34,514 nt of DNA, taken from NCBI GenBank assembly GCA_034180005.1, contig JAXFPC010000058.1, forward strand, positions 1 to 34,514. The letters run 5' to 3'. Made by a program: the position numbers and the translations under genes. Below the pieces are notes generated by a model. That model was given only the letters and a program-made list of their open reading frames with translations. It had not been told where the DNA came from and searched no databases. The number at the start of each line of letters is the position of its first letter. Position 1 is the stretch's first letter. The DNA comes from JAXFPC01 sp034180005. GTDB lineage: Bacteria; Bacillota; Negativicutes; Acidaminococcales; Acidaminococcaceae. Positions 13,431 through 22,585 of the stretch are shown one piece after another.

Positions 13431-14835
13431 CCGCCGTATTATCCAAAAGCATAAAGCTTTCCGGCTGCAGCGATGCATCTGAGGAAAAATTCAGCTCACA
13501 TCCCAACTCTCTCTCCCAAGCGCGGCAATCATTCTCACGCAGCCATTCCGCCAACCACGGATTGGCGACCACCAAAAATTTTTTGGAACTGCTGCGCTGC
13601 TTTAAAAGTATACGCAAACGATTTTTTATTTCTAAAGCCAAACTTTCTCTGCTTTGTACTCTACCGCTGCCGTTGCAAACGGGACAGGGGGAGTAAAGAA
13701 CCGATGAAAGATTATGCCTGGATTTCCTTCTGGTAATCTCCACTAAATTCAACACTGTAATATCCTGGATTTTAGGTTTCATCCTGTCGCCGATAAAACT
13801 ACTTTCCAGCAGTGTCAAAATTTCTTTTTTGTGTTCTTCCGTGTGCATATCGATAAAATCGACGATAATAATTCCGCCGATGTCGCGCAGCCGCAATTGC
13901 CTTGCTATCATCACAGCAGCTTCACGATTAATCTGCATCGCCGTTTCTTCCAAATTTTCTCTGCCGCGAAAACTTCCGCTGTTAACGTCAATAACCGTCA
14001 TCGCTTCTGTATTGTCGAACACCAAATAACCGCCGCTAGGCAAGCTTACCGTTCTGTCCGAAATGCCTGCTATATCTTCATCGTATCCGTAATAAGAAAA
14101 AATATCCTCACTGCGATCATAGCGTACAATATTAATCCGCCTTTCTGCCGGTAGTTCCGTAAAAAGCTCCTGCAATCTGCGGCATACCTGCTCACTGTCC
14201 GTAATTATTTCACTCAGCTCCGTGCTTAAATAATCGCGCACTATGCGTATGGTAAGATCAAGCTCGCGTCTGAGCAGTCCCGGTTTTTTAGTCAGACGGC
14301 AGCGCGCTTCGAGAATTCGCCAATCCGCAGCCAATTCATCTATATCCTGCTTTAAAAGCTCAGAGCTTATTCCGGTTGCTGCCGTTCTGATTACTATCCC
14401 CATATTCTCTGGTCTGTGTTCTCCGCAAATTTTTAAAAGACGTTCACGCTCTTCCTTATCCGTTATCTTTTTGGAAATCCCTATATGTGAGGCCAAAGGC
14501 ATCAAAACAAGATACTTTCCCGGCAAAGTTATCTCTTTTACCGCTGTCGGACCTTTGCTGCCGCGTGCATCTTTTACGATTTGCACCATGAGAGATTCTC
14601 CCTCCGTAACGTCCTTATGATCTCCCATATAAAAGAAAGCGTTCTGTTCCAAACCTATATCTATAAAAGCGGCTTGTATACCACGCACGACGTTGCTCAC
14701 CTTGCCGAGGAAAATACTTCCGACCAAGGGCTGCTGCCCGGAGCGCTCCACCATGTATTCAGTGAGTATATTATCTTTCACCAGACCCATCCTGGTCTCG
14801 TCTGCATTGGTGCTTATAATTATTCTGACAGCCAT
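13420..14835 (-). CDS. rng: Ribonuclease G (RNase E/G family)
   Basis: This 471-residue single-strand endoribonuclease acts in rRNA 5'-end maturation and mRNA decay. The ATG at 14835 (GAGGA at 5 bp) gives MAVRIIISTN, preferred to the frame start at 14889. An S1 RNA-binding domain spans about 37-110 (VGSIFLGKVSNVVRG). The metal-binding catalytic aspartates are Asp283 (VIDVNSG) and Asp326 (IIVDFIDM). The zinc-link motif is CPVC at 384-387. The length is that of RNase G, without the RNase E scaffold tail. No terminator separates it from rplU, so readthrough is likely. Its placement beside L21/L27 fits a ribosome-biogenesis cluster. Confidence 0.94.
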   Translation of the reverse strand: MAVRIIISTNADETRMGLVKDNILTEYMVERSGQQPLVGSIFLGKVSNVVRGIQAAFIDIGLEQNAFFYMGDHKDVTEGESLMVQIVKDARGSKGPTAVKEITLPGKYLVLMPLASHIGISKKITDKEERERLLKICGEHRPENMGIVIRTAATGISSELLKQDIDELAADWRILEARCRLTKKPGLLRRELDLTIRIVRDYLSTELSEIITDSEQVCRRLQELFTELPAERRINIVRYDRSEDIFSYYGYDEDIAGISDRTVSLPSGGYLVFDNTEAMTVIDVNSGSFRGRENLEETAMQINREAAVMIARQLRLRDIGGIIIVDFIDMHTEEHKKEILTLLESSFIGDRMKPKIQDITVLNLVEITRRKSRHNLSSVLYSPCPVCNGSGRVQSRESLALEIKNRLRILLKQRSSSKKFLVVANPWLAEWLRENDCRAWERELGCELNFSSDASLQPESFMLLDNTAVDK

Positions 14836-14906
14836 CTTCGTCCTCATTTCCGCAACCCACGTACCATTAAGTTCCGGACTTAATCGCATGACGGCTGCTG
14901 TGCAAT

Positions 14907-14935
14907 ATTATATATCATACCCAAAAAAATAAAAA
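14907..14935 (-). promoter_or_regulatory. Possible promoter of rng
   Basis: TATAAT (14912-14907) has TTTTTA at 17 bp as a weak -35, overlapping the preceding terminator. The -10 is good and the -35 uncertain. Confidence 0.4.
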
Positions 14936-14956
14936 GTCCGCCCCTGCGAACTTTTT
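14931..14956 (-). terminator. Terminator of the CGGC-domain gene
   Basis: An 11-bp stem with one G-U pair (14956-14946 with 14941-14931) is followed on the minus strand by ATTTTTTT. Confidence 0.82.
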
Positions 14957-15022
14957 ACGTAACATATTTTGCATTCTTCCACGCATCAACTGCATCACTG
15001 CACTTTTACACTGAACGGAAAA

Positions 15023-15376
15023 TCAGTGAGTGCCGTCTACTATTTTAATACCCGATGACGTCAACTCATCGGCAATACCCTTGATTACCGGACAGAGTTT
15101 TTTCTCTCCGGCATCGTTTTTCTTGCTCGTGCAATGGGATAGGTGGAGCGCGTCAATTTCCATTTTTTTCATACGCTCAATTTTTTTCCTGATCCCTTCC
15201 TGATTTTCCAGCCGCGATTCTCCGCAGCCGTTGCAAGTCCACATAGCTGCCAACCGCAGCTCTTCGTCACCGTAATCCGCAAAAGCTTTGTCCTTTTCAT
15301 AAAAGGCGCGCAAACATCCCGAACCGCTACAGGATGCGGAAGTTTTCAGGCATCTTAAAATTGCTATTTTTTTCAT
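15023..15376 (-). CDS. CGGC-domain putative metal-binding protein
   Basis: This 117-residue cytosolic protein resembles the CGGC domain family (PF08821). It has the typical start MKKIAILRC, a central Cys motif (CNGC at 48-51 in place of the usual CGGC), HLSHC near 82, KLCPV near 95 and a KIVDGTH end. Seven cysteines (9, 16, 21, 48, 51, 82, 95) suggest metal or Fe-S binding, but no biochemical role is established for the family. The ATG at 15376 has GGAGG at 5 bp. It has its own promoter and terminator and so is a single-gene unit between rng and the radical SAM pair. Confidence 0.82.
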   Translation of the reverse strand: MKKIAILRCLKTSASCSGSGCLRAFYEKDKAFADYGDEELRLAAMWTCNGCGESRLENQEGIRKKIERMKKMEIDALHLSHCTSKKNDAGEKKLCPVIKGIADELTSSGIKIVDGTH

Positions 15377-15618
15377 TTCTTCCTCCAAATATTTTTAATT
15401 GGCGAAACATCATGCCCCGAAGCGATAAAAATAAATCAGGCAATTAGGACAAATCCACGCCGCCGCTTTGCGCCGACACAAAAATCATCTTTGCCGCTAC
15501 TTTCTTTGCAGAACAAGCGATCCCCTTGAAAATATTAATCCATATAGTTGCTATACTGTCAAGCGCATATGTTTCTGCAAACGTAAACTCCGCTCCGCGG
15601 CGTGCGTTCCGGAAAGAA
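15377..15618 (-). other. Intergenic region: long leader of the CGGC gene
   Basis: The promoter at 15534-15562 predicts a leader of about 150 nt. A short frame continues from the end of the neighbouring gene to 15444, but it resembles no protein I know and lacks a ribosome site, so I do not call it. I recognise no riboswitch and no clear terminator for the upstream operon here. Confidence 0.4.
15534..15562 (-). promoter_or_regulatory. Promoter of the CGGC-domain gene
   Basis: Consensus TTGACA (15562-15557) has ATTAAT (15539-15534) at 17 bp. The -35 is perfect and the -10 is weak. Confidence 0.5.
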
Positions 15619-16326
15619 TCAAATGCGAACGGCAGACTCTCCCAGCAACGGTTGCTTTGCCGCCCCGTCAGCACCGAACTTGTAAAGCTCCAGTCTTTCT
15701 ATGTCAGCCGCGTCTACCTGTAGCTGCAAATCATACTCTTCATTGAGCGCTCTTAGCAAATCGGCAGCTTTCATACTGCCGTTAGGCGTTATCACACAAT
15801 CAAATATCAATACGATATCGCTGTCATACTGTTCAATCTTGATCGCAGGAATAAATTTTTTAACGTCTATTTCTTTATATTTTTCTTTGGTCTTGGGAGC
15901 AGGTTTTTTAAAATATAAGAATTCAGCAGCATTGTACCTTGCCACAGCTTCAGTGATCCCGTCCGCGTGCGGTAGCATTACTTTATACGTAGCTCCGGCG
16001 GCTTTGGACATCAGAGATGCTTCTTTATTTTCCGCCATATCAGCTGCGATAACTCTTATGCCCCGCGGCAAAGCCTTGGACAAACTTAAGGCAGCTTCTT
16101 TGATGTCAACCGTTCTCGTAAGTTCTATCTCAACAAATTCCGCATAGCTTACAACGCCTACACTCAATGCCGAAGCCAGTGAAAATTTCAAGTGGGGATT
16201 AAATCCTTCCGAATATGCAGCCGGCAATTTTGCCCTGCGAATTGCTCTACCGATAGTTCTTAAATATTCCAAATGAGAAATAAAACGTATTTCACGCTCT
16301 TTTGTTATCTGCAGTCGCAGTTTCAT
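15619..16326 (-). CDS. TIGR03936/DUF2344 radical SAM-associated protein
   Basis: This is a 235-residue cytosolic protein. The ATG at 16326 (AGGAGG at 7 bp) overlaps the radical SAM stop in ATGA. It begins MKLRLQITKEREIRFISHLE, with LPAAYSEGFNPHLKFSLA near 35-52, the recognisable signature of the TIGR03936 (DUF2344) family. The family is almost always adjacent or fused to TIGR03960-type radical SAM proteins. Its function is unknown, and I see no cysteine motif or other cofactor site. Translational coupling implies a 1:1 partner of the radical SAM protein. It is the last gene of the long shape operon. Confidence 0.88.
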   Translation of the reverse strand: MKLRLQITKEREIRFISHLEYLRTIGRAIRRAKLPAAYSEGFNPHLKFSLASALSVGVVSYAEFVEIELTRTVDIKEAALSLSKALPRGIRVIAADMAENKEASLMSKAAGATYKVMLPHADGITEAVARYNAAEFLYFKKPAPKTKEKYKEIDVKKFIPAIKIEQYDSDIVLIFDCVITPNGSMKAADLLRALNEEYDLQLQVDAADIERLELYKFGADGAAKQPLLGESAVRI

Positions 16327-18179
16327 CCCACAACCTCCTGCTGCCAGTCTATTATGCTTACGCCCAACTGCTGGCAGACGCCGCAACCTGTACAACTGTC
16401 CCGACGACAATCGTGAGTTAGCCGCTGCATCTGAGCCTTGCGCCATTCACTCCACAAAAAATTTCTGGAAACTGCCGGTCTGATATGTTCCCACGGAAAA
16501 ACCTCATCTTCTCCACGTTGCCGCGCAGCATAAAAATCAATCTCCAATCCGGCCTCGTCTATGGCTTCCTGCCATCTTTCGTAGGAAAAACAGTCGCTCC
16601 AGCCATCAAAACGCGCTCCCTTTTTCCATGCCGCCAAAAGCGCTCTGCCAACCTTTCTGTCCCCTCTGGCAAACACGGCTTCGATGATTCCCGTTTTGCC
16701 ATCGTGATACTGAAAAGAAATATTCTTTACTTTCAAAGCATCTTTAAGCAAAAATTGCTTGCGACGTATCTCTTCCAAACTATTCTGACCGAACCATTGA
16801 AAAGCGGTATACGGTTTCGGCACAAATGATGACGCGCTAACAGTTACCTTGCAACCTCTTTTCCCGGTAACTTCGAAATACTTTTGCTGCACTTTCTTTG
16901 CCAAAGCGGCAATAGCCAAAACATCACTGTCATCCTCAAAAGGCAAACCCAACATAAAATAAAGTTTGACGCTGCTCCAACCGGAAGCGAAAGCTGCGCC
17001 CACCGCATTCATAAGATCGTTCTCGGTAACGCCCTTATTTATCACGTCACGCATCTTTTGACTACCGGCTTCCGGAGCGAAAGTCAACCCGCTTTTACGA
17101 ACTGCCTGCAATTCTTTGGCAATGTCCACACAAAAACTGTCTATTCTCAAAGACGGTAAAGACACACTTACACGATCTTCTTTGAACTCATCTATCATGT
17201 CATGAATGAGCGGCGCCAGGCAAGAATAATCCGCGCTGCTGAGAGAAACCAGAGATATTTCGTTATATCCTGTGTTGTCAACCAATTTGCGAGCCAAATC
17301 TTTAAGGACTTCCGGACGACGTTCCCTTACCGGTCGATACACCATGCCGGCGTGGCAAAAACGGCATCCCCTTGTACAACCGCGGAAAAGTTCCAGCATG
17401 ATCCTGTCATGAACAATTTCTCCAAAAGGAACTACCGGACTGCTGGGAAAATCTATCGTATTAAGATCTGCTACTACTCTCTTCTCGACATACCTCGGCG
17501 CTTCCGAAACAGACGGCGATACGGAAGCTATTGTACCGTCAGCATTATATTCGACATCATAAAATGAGGGTACATAAATCCCACTCAATTTTACCGCCTC
17601 AAGTAAAAATCCGCGTCTGCCGCCGGGGCTACCGTTTTTGCGCCAACTATTATAGCACTCCATAAGCTCGACCATAATCTCTTCTCCCTCGCCGATAACA
17701 GCGAAATCTATGAAGTCGGCCAACGGCTCCGGATTAAAAACACATGGTCCTCCTACTATTATAAAAGGATCATTTTCACTTCTTTCCACAGCCAACAAAG
17801 GTACTTCGCCCAAATCCAGCATATTTAAAATATTGGTATAAGAAAGTTCATACTGCAAAGTAAATCCTACAAAATCACAATCGCACAACTTTCTGCCGGT
17901 TTCCAAAGTAGTCAAAGCAATGCCGCCTTCGCGCATTTTTGCTTCCATATCAGTCCATGGCGCGTAGACACGCTCAGCAGCCACATCATTCAACTTGTTC
18001 AGCAAATGGTACAAAATTTTAAATCCAAGATAACTCATGCCCACTTCGTAGACATCGGGAAAAGCTAAGGCAATTCTCACGTCAGCATCCTGCTTGATGA
18101 TGCTGTTGAATTCCCCGCCCGTATACCTGGCAGGTTTTGCTACAGAATTTAATATATCAATGGTCAATTTTTGTTCCAC
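16323..18179 (-). CDS. TIGR03960-family radical SAM protein (B12-binding-like N-terminal domain)
   Basis: This is a 618-residue protein starting at GTG 18179 (AGGAGG at 6 bp, overlapping the rodA stop). Residues about 30-180 resemble the Rossmann-like cobalamin-binding domain of B12-radical SAM enzymes, but I see no DxHxxG histidine motif. The radical SAM core follows with CTRGCRFC (Cys268, 272, 275) for the 4Fe-4S/SAM cluster, then GGP/SGLTFAPEAGSQ and YFMLGLPFEDD motifs. The C-terminal tail has a further cysteine cluster, CRRDSCTGCGVC, which could hold a second Fe-S cluster. The family's reaction is not established. Its partner gene overlaps it by 4 bp. Context with RNase G, L21 and L27 hints at RNA or ribosome modification, by inference only. 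Confidence 0.9.
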   Translation of the reverse strand: MEQKLTIDILNSVAKPARYTGGEFNSIIKQDADVRIALAFPDVYEVGMSYLGFKILYHLLNKLNDVAAERVYAPWTDMEAKMREGGIALTTLETGRKLCDCDFVGFTLQYELSYTNILNMLDLGEVPLLAVERSENDPFIIVGGPCVFNPEPLADFIDFAVIGEGEEIMVELMECYNSWRKNGSPGGRRGFLLEAVKLSGIYVPSFYDVEYNADGTIASVSPSVSEAPRYVEKRVVADLNTIDFPSSPVVPFGEIVHDRIMLELFRGCTRGCRFCHAGMVYRPVRERRPEVLKDLARKLVDNTGYNEISLVSLSSADYSCLAPLIHDMIDEFKEDRVSVSLPSLRIDSFCVDIAKELQAVRKSGLTFAPEAGSQKMRDVINKGVTENDLMNAVGAAFASGWSSVKLYFMLGLPFEDDSDVLAIAALAKKVQQKYFEVTGKRGCKVTVSASSFVPKPYTAFQWFGQNSLEEIRRKQFLLKDALKVKNISFQYHDGKTGIIEAVFARGDRKVGRALLAAWKKGARFDGWSDCFSYERWQEAIDEAGLEIDFYAARQRGEDEVFPWEHIRPAVSRNFLWSEWRKAQMQRLTHDCRRDSCTGCGVCQQLGVSIIDWQQEVVG

Positions 18180-18190
18180 CAAAATCCTCC

Positions 18191-19297
18191 TCAAAACTGC
18201 AGCTTTTGTTCATGCAGTCTTATATTTAAAAGCAATGCTGTCAATATCAGATTAGTAATCAGAGAACTGACTCCGTAACTCAAAAACGGCAAAGGTACTC
18301 CGGTCACCGGCATAATTCCCGCCGTCATACCTATATTAACCATAACATGAAACATGAACATGGACACTATTCCAACTGCCAGCAAAGTACCAAAATCATC
18401 ATCAGCATTGATAGCAATGACGATACCCCGCCAAATAATTATCAAATAAAGCATGATAATCAGCGCCGCACCGATGAAGCCGAATTCTTCGCAAGCAACG
18501 GCAAAAATAAAATCCGTATGATTTTCCGGTAAAAAATTCAGCTGACTTTGCGTTCCTGCCAACCATCCTTTGCCGAAAAAACCTCCGCTGCCGATAGCTA
18601 TCTTAGATTGAATAACATGGTAGCCGCTGCCGAAAGGTTCCAGTTCCGGATTTAAAAACACGCGAATTCTGTTTTTTTGATAATCATGCAAAAAATTCCA
18701 CAAAAGCGGCAACATGAAAACAAAAGTGACTCCTAAAGAAAAGAACCATTTGAACTTAAAACCGCTTACAAAGACCATGCCGATAAGGATGGCCATAAAA
18801 GTAAGCGCAGTTCCCAGGTCCGGCTGCTTCATAACCAAAATGAAGGGAATAAAAATATACAAAAAAACTACGGCGTAATCTTTCAGAGATTCCAGCCACT
18901 CGATCCTCTTTTCCATAAATGCAGCCAGACAGATTATTAAGATCACCTTGGCGAATTCACTTGGCTGAAAAGTGAGAGAGCCGATCTGAATCCAACGCTG
19001 TGCTCCCAACTGCGTATGCCCAAAAAACATCACGAACAATAGCAACGCGGCATTAAAAATGTACAAACCTGCGGCAAACTTTTTCAGAACTCTGTAGTCA
19101 AAGTGCATGGACACAGCTACCATCGCAATGCCCACAGCCATAAAAATACTTTGCTTCTGCACGTGCCAGTATTCTCCCGTAGTAGAAGAGAAAGAATGCG
19201 TAGCACTTTTAATAAGCCCTAAGCCGCACAGCATGAGCAGCACTACAGCTGCTACAATCCACCAATCCATATTTTTCAAGATACGTCTGCTGTCCAC
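18191..19297 (-). CDS. rodA: Rod-shape SEDS glycosyltransferase RodA
   Basis: This 368-residue inner-membrane protein of the SEDS family polymerises peptidoglycan glycan strands for lateral-wall growth, working with PBP2. It has about ten hydrophobic segments. Hallmarks are GAQRWIQIGSLTFQPSEFAK, KQPDLGTAL (family Asp), the LPENHTDFIFAVACEEFG loop and the C-terminal GVPLPFLSYGVSSL. The start is GTG 19297 with AAGGAG at 6 bp. It follows mrdA by 36 bp in the same operon, the usual PBP2-RodA pairing. Confidence 0.96.
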   Translation of the reverse strand: MDSRRILKNMDWWIVAAVVLLMLCGLGLIKSATHSFSSTTGEYWHVQKQSIFMAVGIAMVAVSMHFDYRVLKKFAAGLYIFNAALLLFVMFFGHTQLGAQRWIQIGSLTFQPSEFAKVILIICLAAFMEKRIEWLESLKDYAVVFLYIFIPFILVMKQPDLGTALTFMAILIGMVFVSGFKFKWFFSLGVTFVFMLPLLWNFLHDYQKNRIRVFLNPELEPFGSGYHVIQSKIAIGSGGFFGKGWLAGTQSQLNFLPENHTDFIFAVACEEFGFIGAALIIMLYLIIIWRGIVIAINADDDFGTLLAVGIVSMFMFHVMVNIGMTAGIMPVTGVPLPFLSYGVSSLITNLILTALLLNIRLHEQKLQF

Positions 19298-19333
19298 TTT
19301 CTGCTCCTTTCTCCTATAGCAAAATACAAAGCA

Positions 19334-21160
19334 TCATTGCTCTTTCTTCTCCTGAACAAGCTCCGGAAGCCAACCTTTTTCGCGGAAAAATTCTTCAAAC
19401 GCTCGATAAACAATCGGTCCGGCTGCAGTAGAACCGAACCCTCCCTGTTCGACGATGCATACCACAACCAACTCCGGAGACTCCGCTGGTCCGTAAGCTA
19501 CAAATAAACCGTGATCTCTGCCGTGAGGATTTTCAGCCGTACCGGTCTTGCCGGCGATGGCCTTAGGAAGCGAGCTGAAATAAGAAGCTGTACCTCCCTC
19601 TCTCGTCGTAGCATTCATACCTTGGCGAACGTAATCTATCGTTTGTTGAGATATGTCTATATGTCTGCCCGACACATTTTTCTGCAAATCTTCTTCCTTA
19701 CCGTCAGCGCCTATGACAGCTTCCGCCAAATAAGGAACGTATTTTGTCCCTCCGTTGGCTACGCAGCTCAACATCACGGCAAGCTGCATCGGTGTAGCCA
19801 AATTAAATCCCTGTCCGATTGCAGCGTTGAAAGTATCTCCCAGTCTCCAGTCTTCATTCCATATATCTCGTTTAACCTTCTTGGAAGCAACAAGACCTTT
19901 TTCCTCTCCGGCTAAATCGATGCCTGTTTTTTCTCCAAATCCGTAAATACGGGCGTATTCTCCTATCTTATCTATTCCTACACGATAACCCAGTTCGTAA
20001 AAATAAACATTGTCCGACATTGCCAAAGCATTAATAAAACTCAGCCAACCTAAAACTTCTCCACCGGCATTTCCCATAGTAGGTACGAGCGGATGAAAAC
20101 CTCCGTCATAGATTTTTTCGTCTATTCTTACTTTGCTCATATCCAAAGCTGCGCTTCCGGTAACTATTTTAAAAGTCGACCCCGGCGGATATTCGCCGCT
20201 GATAACCTTATTTACCATCGGATGTGCATTGTCATCGTTTATTTTATTCCAATCCTTTGTGGATATCCCCTTTACAAAAAGATTAGGATCATAACCGGGA
20301 CGACTTAACATAGCCCTCACCGCTCCGTTACGCGGATCGATTGCGACCACGGCGGCAGCTCTGGCGTTCGGCGCAATACCTGAACTCCGCAGGTATTCCA
20401 AATGGCTGTCGGTAAAATCTTCCAAACTTTTCTGCAGACGATAATCAAGAGTAAGTCTGATGTTTTTCCCCGGAACCGGCTGCAGCGATGCGTAATGTTT
20501 GATAACATTGCCGGCAACATCTACTTCTTCCATAAACGCTCCGTCCTCACCGCGCAAAACGGAATCGTAAAATTCCTCCAACCCGGCCTTGCCGACAATA
20601 CTTCCTTGGGTAACATCCTTGAAAAAGCCTTTTTCTATTTCATACTCACTGACCTCACCCACATATCCCAAAGCGTGTACAGCAAATTCTTTAAAAGGAT
20701 AAACTCTTACTGGTTGTATATTGAGCATTACTTCCGGAAGATTACGTCGCTGCTCTTCAATAACAGTCACATCTTCTCTGGATAGGTTTGATTTTAACAC
20801 CACAGGCTCATAATAATTTACTCTTTCTTTTATTTTTTTGTTGATGTCTTCTAAAGACATCCCTAAAATTTCACTGAGCCGCTGCAATGTTTCCGGTTTA
20901 TATACAGTTTGTTTCTGCAAAGCAACTTCATACCCCGGAATATTTTTGACCAACTCTTTTCCCTTATGATCGTATATGATACCGCGTGCAGCTATTATTT
21001 TAGACTGACGCAGGCGATTTCCGTCAGACTGACGCGCATAATATTCTCCTCGCCACAGTTGCAGGTATGCCATTCTTCCCAAAAGGATAAGAAAAAGAAA
21101 AGCGCACAATGCCAAGAGCATATGAAGTCTTCCGGCTCGATATTTATTGAGCATGTCCAC
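19334..21160 (-). CDS. mrdA: Penicillin-binding protein 2 (elongation transpeptidase)
   Basis: This 608-residue class B PBP crosslinks peptidoglycan during elongation. One N-terminal membrane anchor (LLALCAFLFLILLGRMAYL) is followed by the dimerisation/pedestal domain and the transpeptidase domain. The three active-site motifs are present: STFK with Ser328, SDN at 382-384 and KTGT at 538-541. I chose the GTG at 21160 (AAAGGAGG at 5 bp); ATG 21154 is the alternative. It sits between mreD and rodA. All catalytic residues are intact, so it should be a beta-lactam target. Confidence 0.95.
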   Translation of the reverse strand: MDMLNKYRAGRLHMLLALCAFLFLILLGRMAYLQLWRGEYYARQSDGNRLRQSKIIAARGIIYDHKGKELVKNIPGYEVALQKQTVYKPETLQRLSEILGMSLEDINKKIKERVNYYEPVVLKSNLSREDVTVIEEQRRNLPEVMLNIQPVRVYPFKEFAVHALGYVGEVSEYEIEKGFFKDVTQGSIVGKAGLEEFYDSVLRGEDGAFMEEVDVAGNVIKHYASLQPVPGKNIRLTLDYRLQKSLEDFTDSHLEYLRSSGIAPNARAAAVVAIDPRNGAVRAMLSRPGYDPNLFVKGISTKDWNKINDDNAHPMVNKVISGEYPPGSTFKIVTGSAALDMSKVRIDEKIYDGGFHPLVPTMGNAGGEVLGWLSFINALAMSDNVYFYELGYRVGIDKIGEYARIYGFGEKTGIDLAGEEKGLVASKKVKRDIWNEDWRLGDTFNAAIGQGFNLATPMQLAVMLSCVANGGTKYVPYLAEAVIGADGKEEDLQKNVSGRHIDISQQTIDYVRQGMNATTREGGTASYFSSLPKAIAGKTGTAENPHGRDHGLFVAYGPAESPELVVVCIVEQGGFGSTAAGPIVYRAFEEFFREKGWLPELVQEKKEQ

Positions 21161-21195
21161 TCCAGCCTCCTTTCGCATAAATTAATTTGCGCCGC

Positions 21196-21693
21196 TCAGT
21201 AAGAAATATCTTCTTTTCTGATCCATGCGACGATTTTCTCACACAGCGAAACCATCGGAATAACCAACAACATGTTGCCGATACAGTAGCCTGCCGTATC
21301 GAGCAAATAACTGCTCCAACTGTGAATGTTTCCTCCCTGCAGTAGCGCCAGCACCCAAGAGACCGAGCTTATACAGAAACTGAATCCCCCTATGATCAAA
21401 ACATGGTAAAAATAGCTGTCCTGAAAAACTTTATTTTTAGTGAGACCGGTAAAGTACCCGACTGCCGCTCTGCTGAGCATATGAAAACCGAAAACGGATA
21501 CGCACATGGAATCCTGCAACAAGCCGACAAAAAATCCTGCGCCGGCGCCTTTGCTCTCGCCCTGAAACAAAGCAAAACCGTACACAGTAGTTAAAAGCAG
21601 ATCAAAACGCAGCCATCCTGTCATAATTACAGACACTGCGCCTTGAAGAATCAACAATAATAGAAACAGGACGGGCCAAATCAGTCTCCTCAT
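21196..21693 (-). CDS. mreD: Rod-shape determining protein MreD
   Basis: This is a 165-residue, highly hydrophobic inner-membrane protein with about five to six membrane segments, which links MreC and the elongasome. Sequence conservation is low in this family. The call rests on the MRRLIWPVLFLLLLILQGAV start, GFFVGLLQDSM and its fixed place between mreC and mrdA. The ATG overlaps the mreC stop in ATGA. Confidence 0.92.
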   Translation of the reverse strand: MRRLIWPVLFLLLLILQGAVSVIMTGWLRFDLLLTTVYGFALFQGESKGAGAGFFVGLLQDSMCVSVFGFHMLSRAAVGYFTGLTKNKVFQDSYFYHVLIIGGFSFCISSVSWVLALLQGGNIHSWSSYLLDTAGYCIGNMLLVIPMVSLCEKIVAWIRKEDISY

Positions 21694-22547
21694 TTTGCCA
21701 GTCCTCCCTTTGCATCCGTTATATTTTTAGGTACCGGAGTAAATCCGGTGATCACAAAAACATGTTCCACTCCTGCTATATCGGCTGCCGGAGCAACATC
21801 AGCTTCCTGCAAAAGTCCGCTGCTTTCATCGCGAACGGCAGTCACCGTACCGATGACAATATCCTCGGGATGTTTTCCGCTGAACCCGCTGCTGACGATA
21901 ACGTCACCTTCTCTGATACTCGCCTCCCGATAAATATGCTCCAACAAAAGCTTTCTATCAAGAGAACGATGCCCACCCGCTATACCTATGGCACGTGAAT
22001 CACTGCGTAATACTCGTGCGCCTATTCTACAGCGAACGGAAGTTATCAGAAGTACACGGGAATAGTCTTCATAAACGCCGTCGATAATACCGACAAAGCC
22101 GTCTTTTACAACGGCCATCTCTTCTTCCACTCCCTTATCCCTGCCGGCGTCGATGTATAAATGATCACGCAGATTTCCATGATCTCTGGAAATAACCCTA
22201 GCCGCCACCAGCTTCTGTGAAGCATGAGCCTCTTTATAATCAAGAAGTTTTCGCAGTTGCTGGTTCTCAGCGTACAAAGATGCCATATTGATATTAGCTC
22301 TGCGCAGTTCCTCATTTTCTTTATTCAGTTGCTCATTTTCCCTTTGTGTAACCGTCAAAGCTTTCCAATATTCGCGTACGCCGTCGATGCCGTGCCATAC
22401 GGTATTGAGAGCGTATTCCGCAGGCAGCACCACACCGGCAACGATGCTGTTCACCAGCGGAAATTTACTTCTCCCTGAAATTGCCATCGTCAGCATGGAG
22501 ATAAGAATGAAAGCGAACAAAATACACAGCATCTTTTTTTTGCTCAT
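21690..22547 (-). CDS. mreC: Rod-shape determining protein MreC
   Basis: This 285-residue bitopic protein activates PBP2-RodA from the periplasmic side. There is one N-terminal membrane segment (MLCILFAFILISMLTMAI), a coiled coil at about 60-100 (TVTQRENEQLNKENEELRR) and the beta-domain core with VISRDHGNLRDHLYIDAG and DVIVSSGFSG. The ATG at 22547 gives MSKKKMLC and is preferred to the TTG at 22568. The ribosome site is weak, so coupling to mreB translation is likely. It overlaps mreD by 4 bp. Confidence 0.95.
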   Translation of the reverse strand: MSKKKMLCILFAFILISMLTMAISGRSKFPLVNSIVAGVVLPAEYALNTVWHGIDGVREYWKALTVTQRENEQLNKENEELRRANINMASLYAENQQLRKLLDYKEAHASQKLVAARVISRDHGNLRDHLYIDAGRDKGVEEEMAVVKDGFVGIIDGVYEDYSRVLLITSVRCRIGARVLRSDSRAIGIAGGHRSLDRKLLLEHIYREASIREGDVIVSSGFSGKHPEDIVIGTVTAVRDESSGLLQEADVAPAADIAGVEHVFVITGFTPVPKNITDAKGGLAK

Positions 22548-22585
22548 AATGCCGTCCCATATAACCAAAATCGACCAGAAGATAT

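Noticed and set aside
15444..15674. 76-codon minus-strand frame downstream of the DUF2344 gene
   Set aside because: It overlaps the end of the DUF2344 gene, has no ribosome site and resembles no protein. It is also crossed by the CGGC gene promoter.
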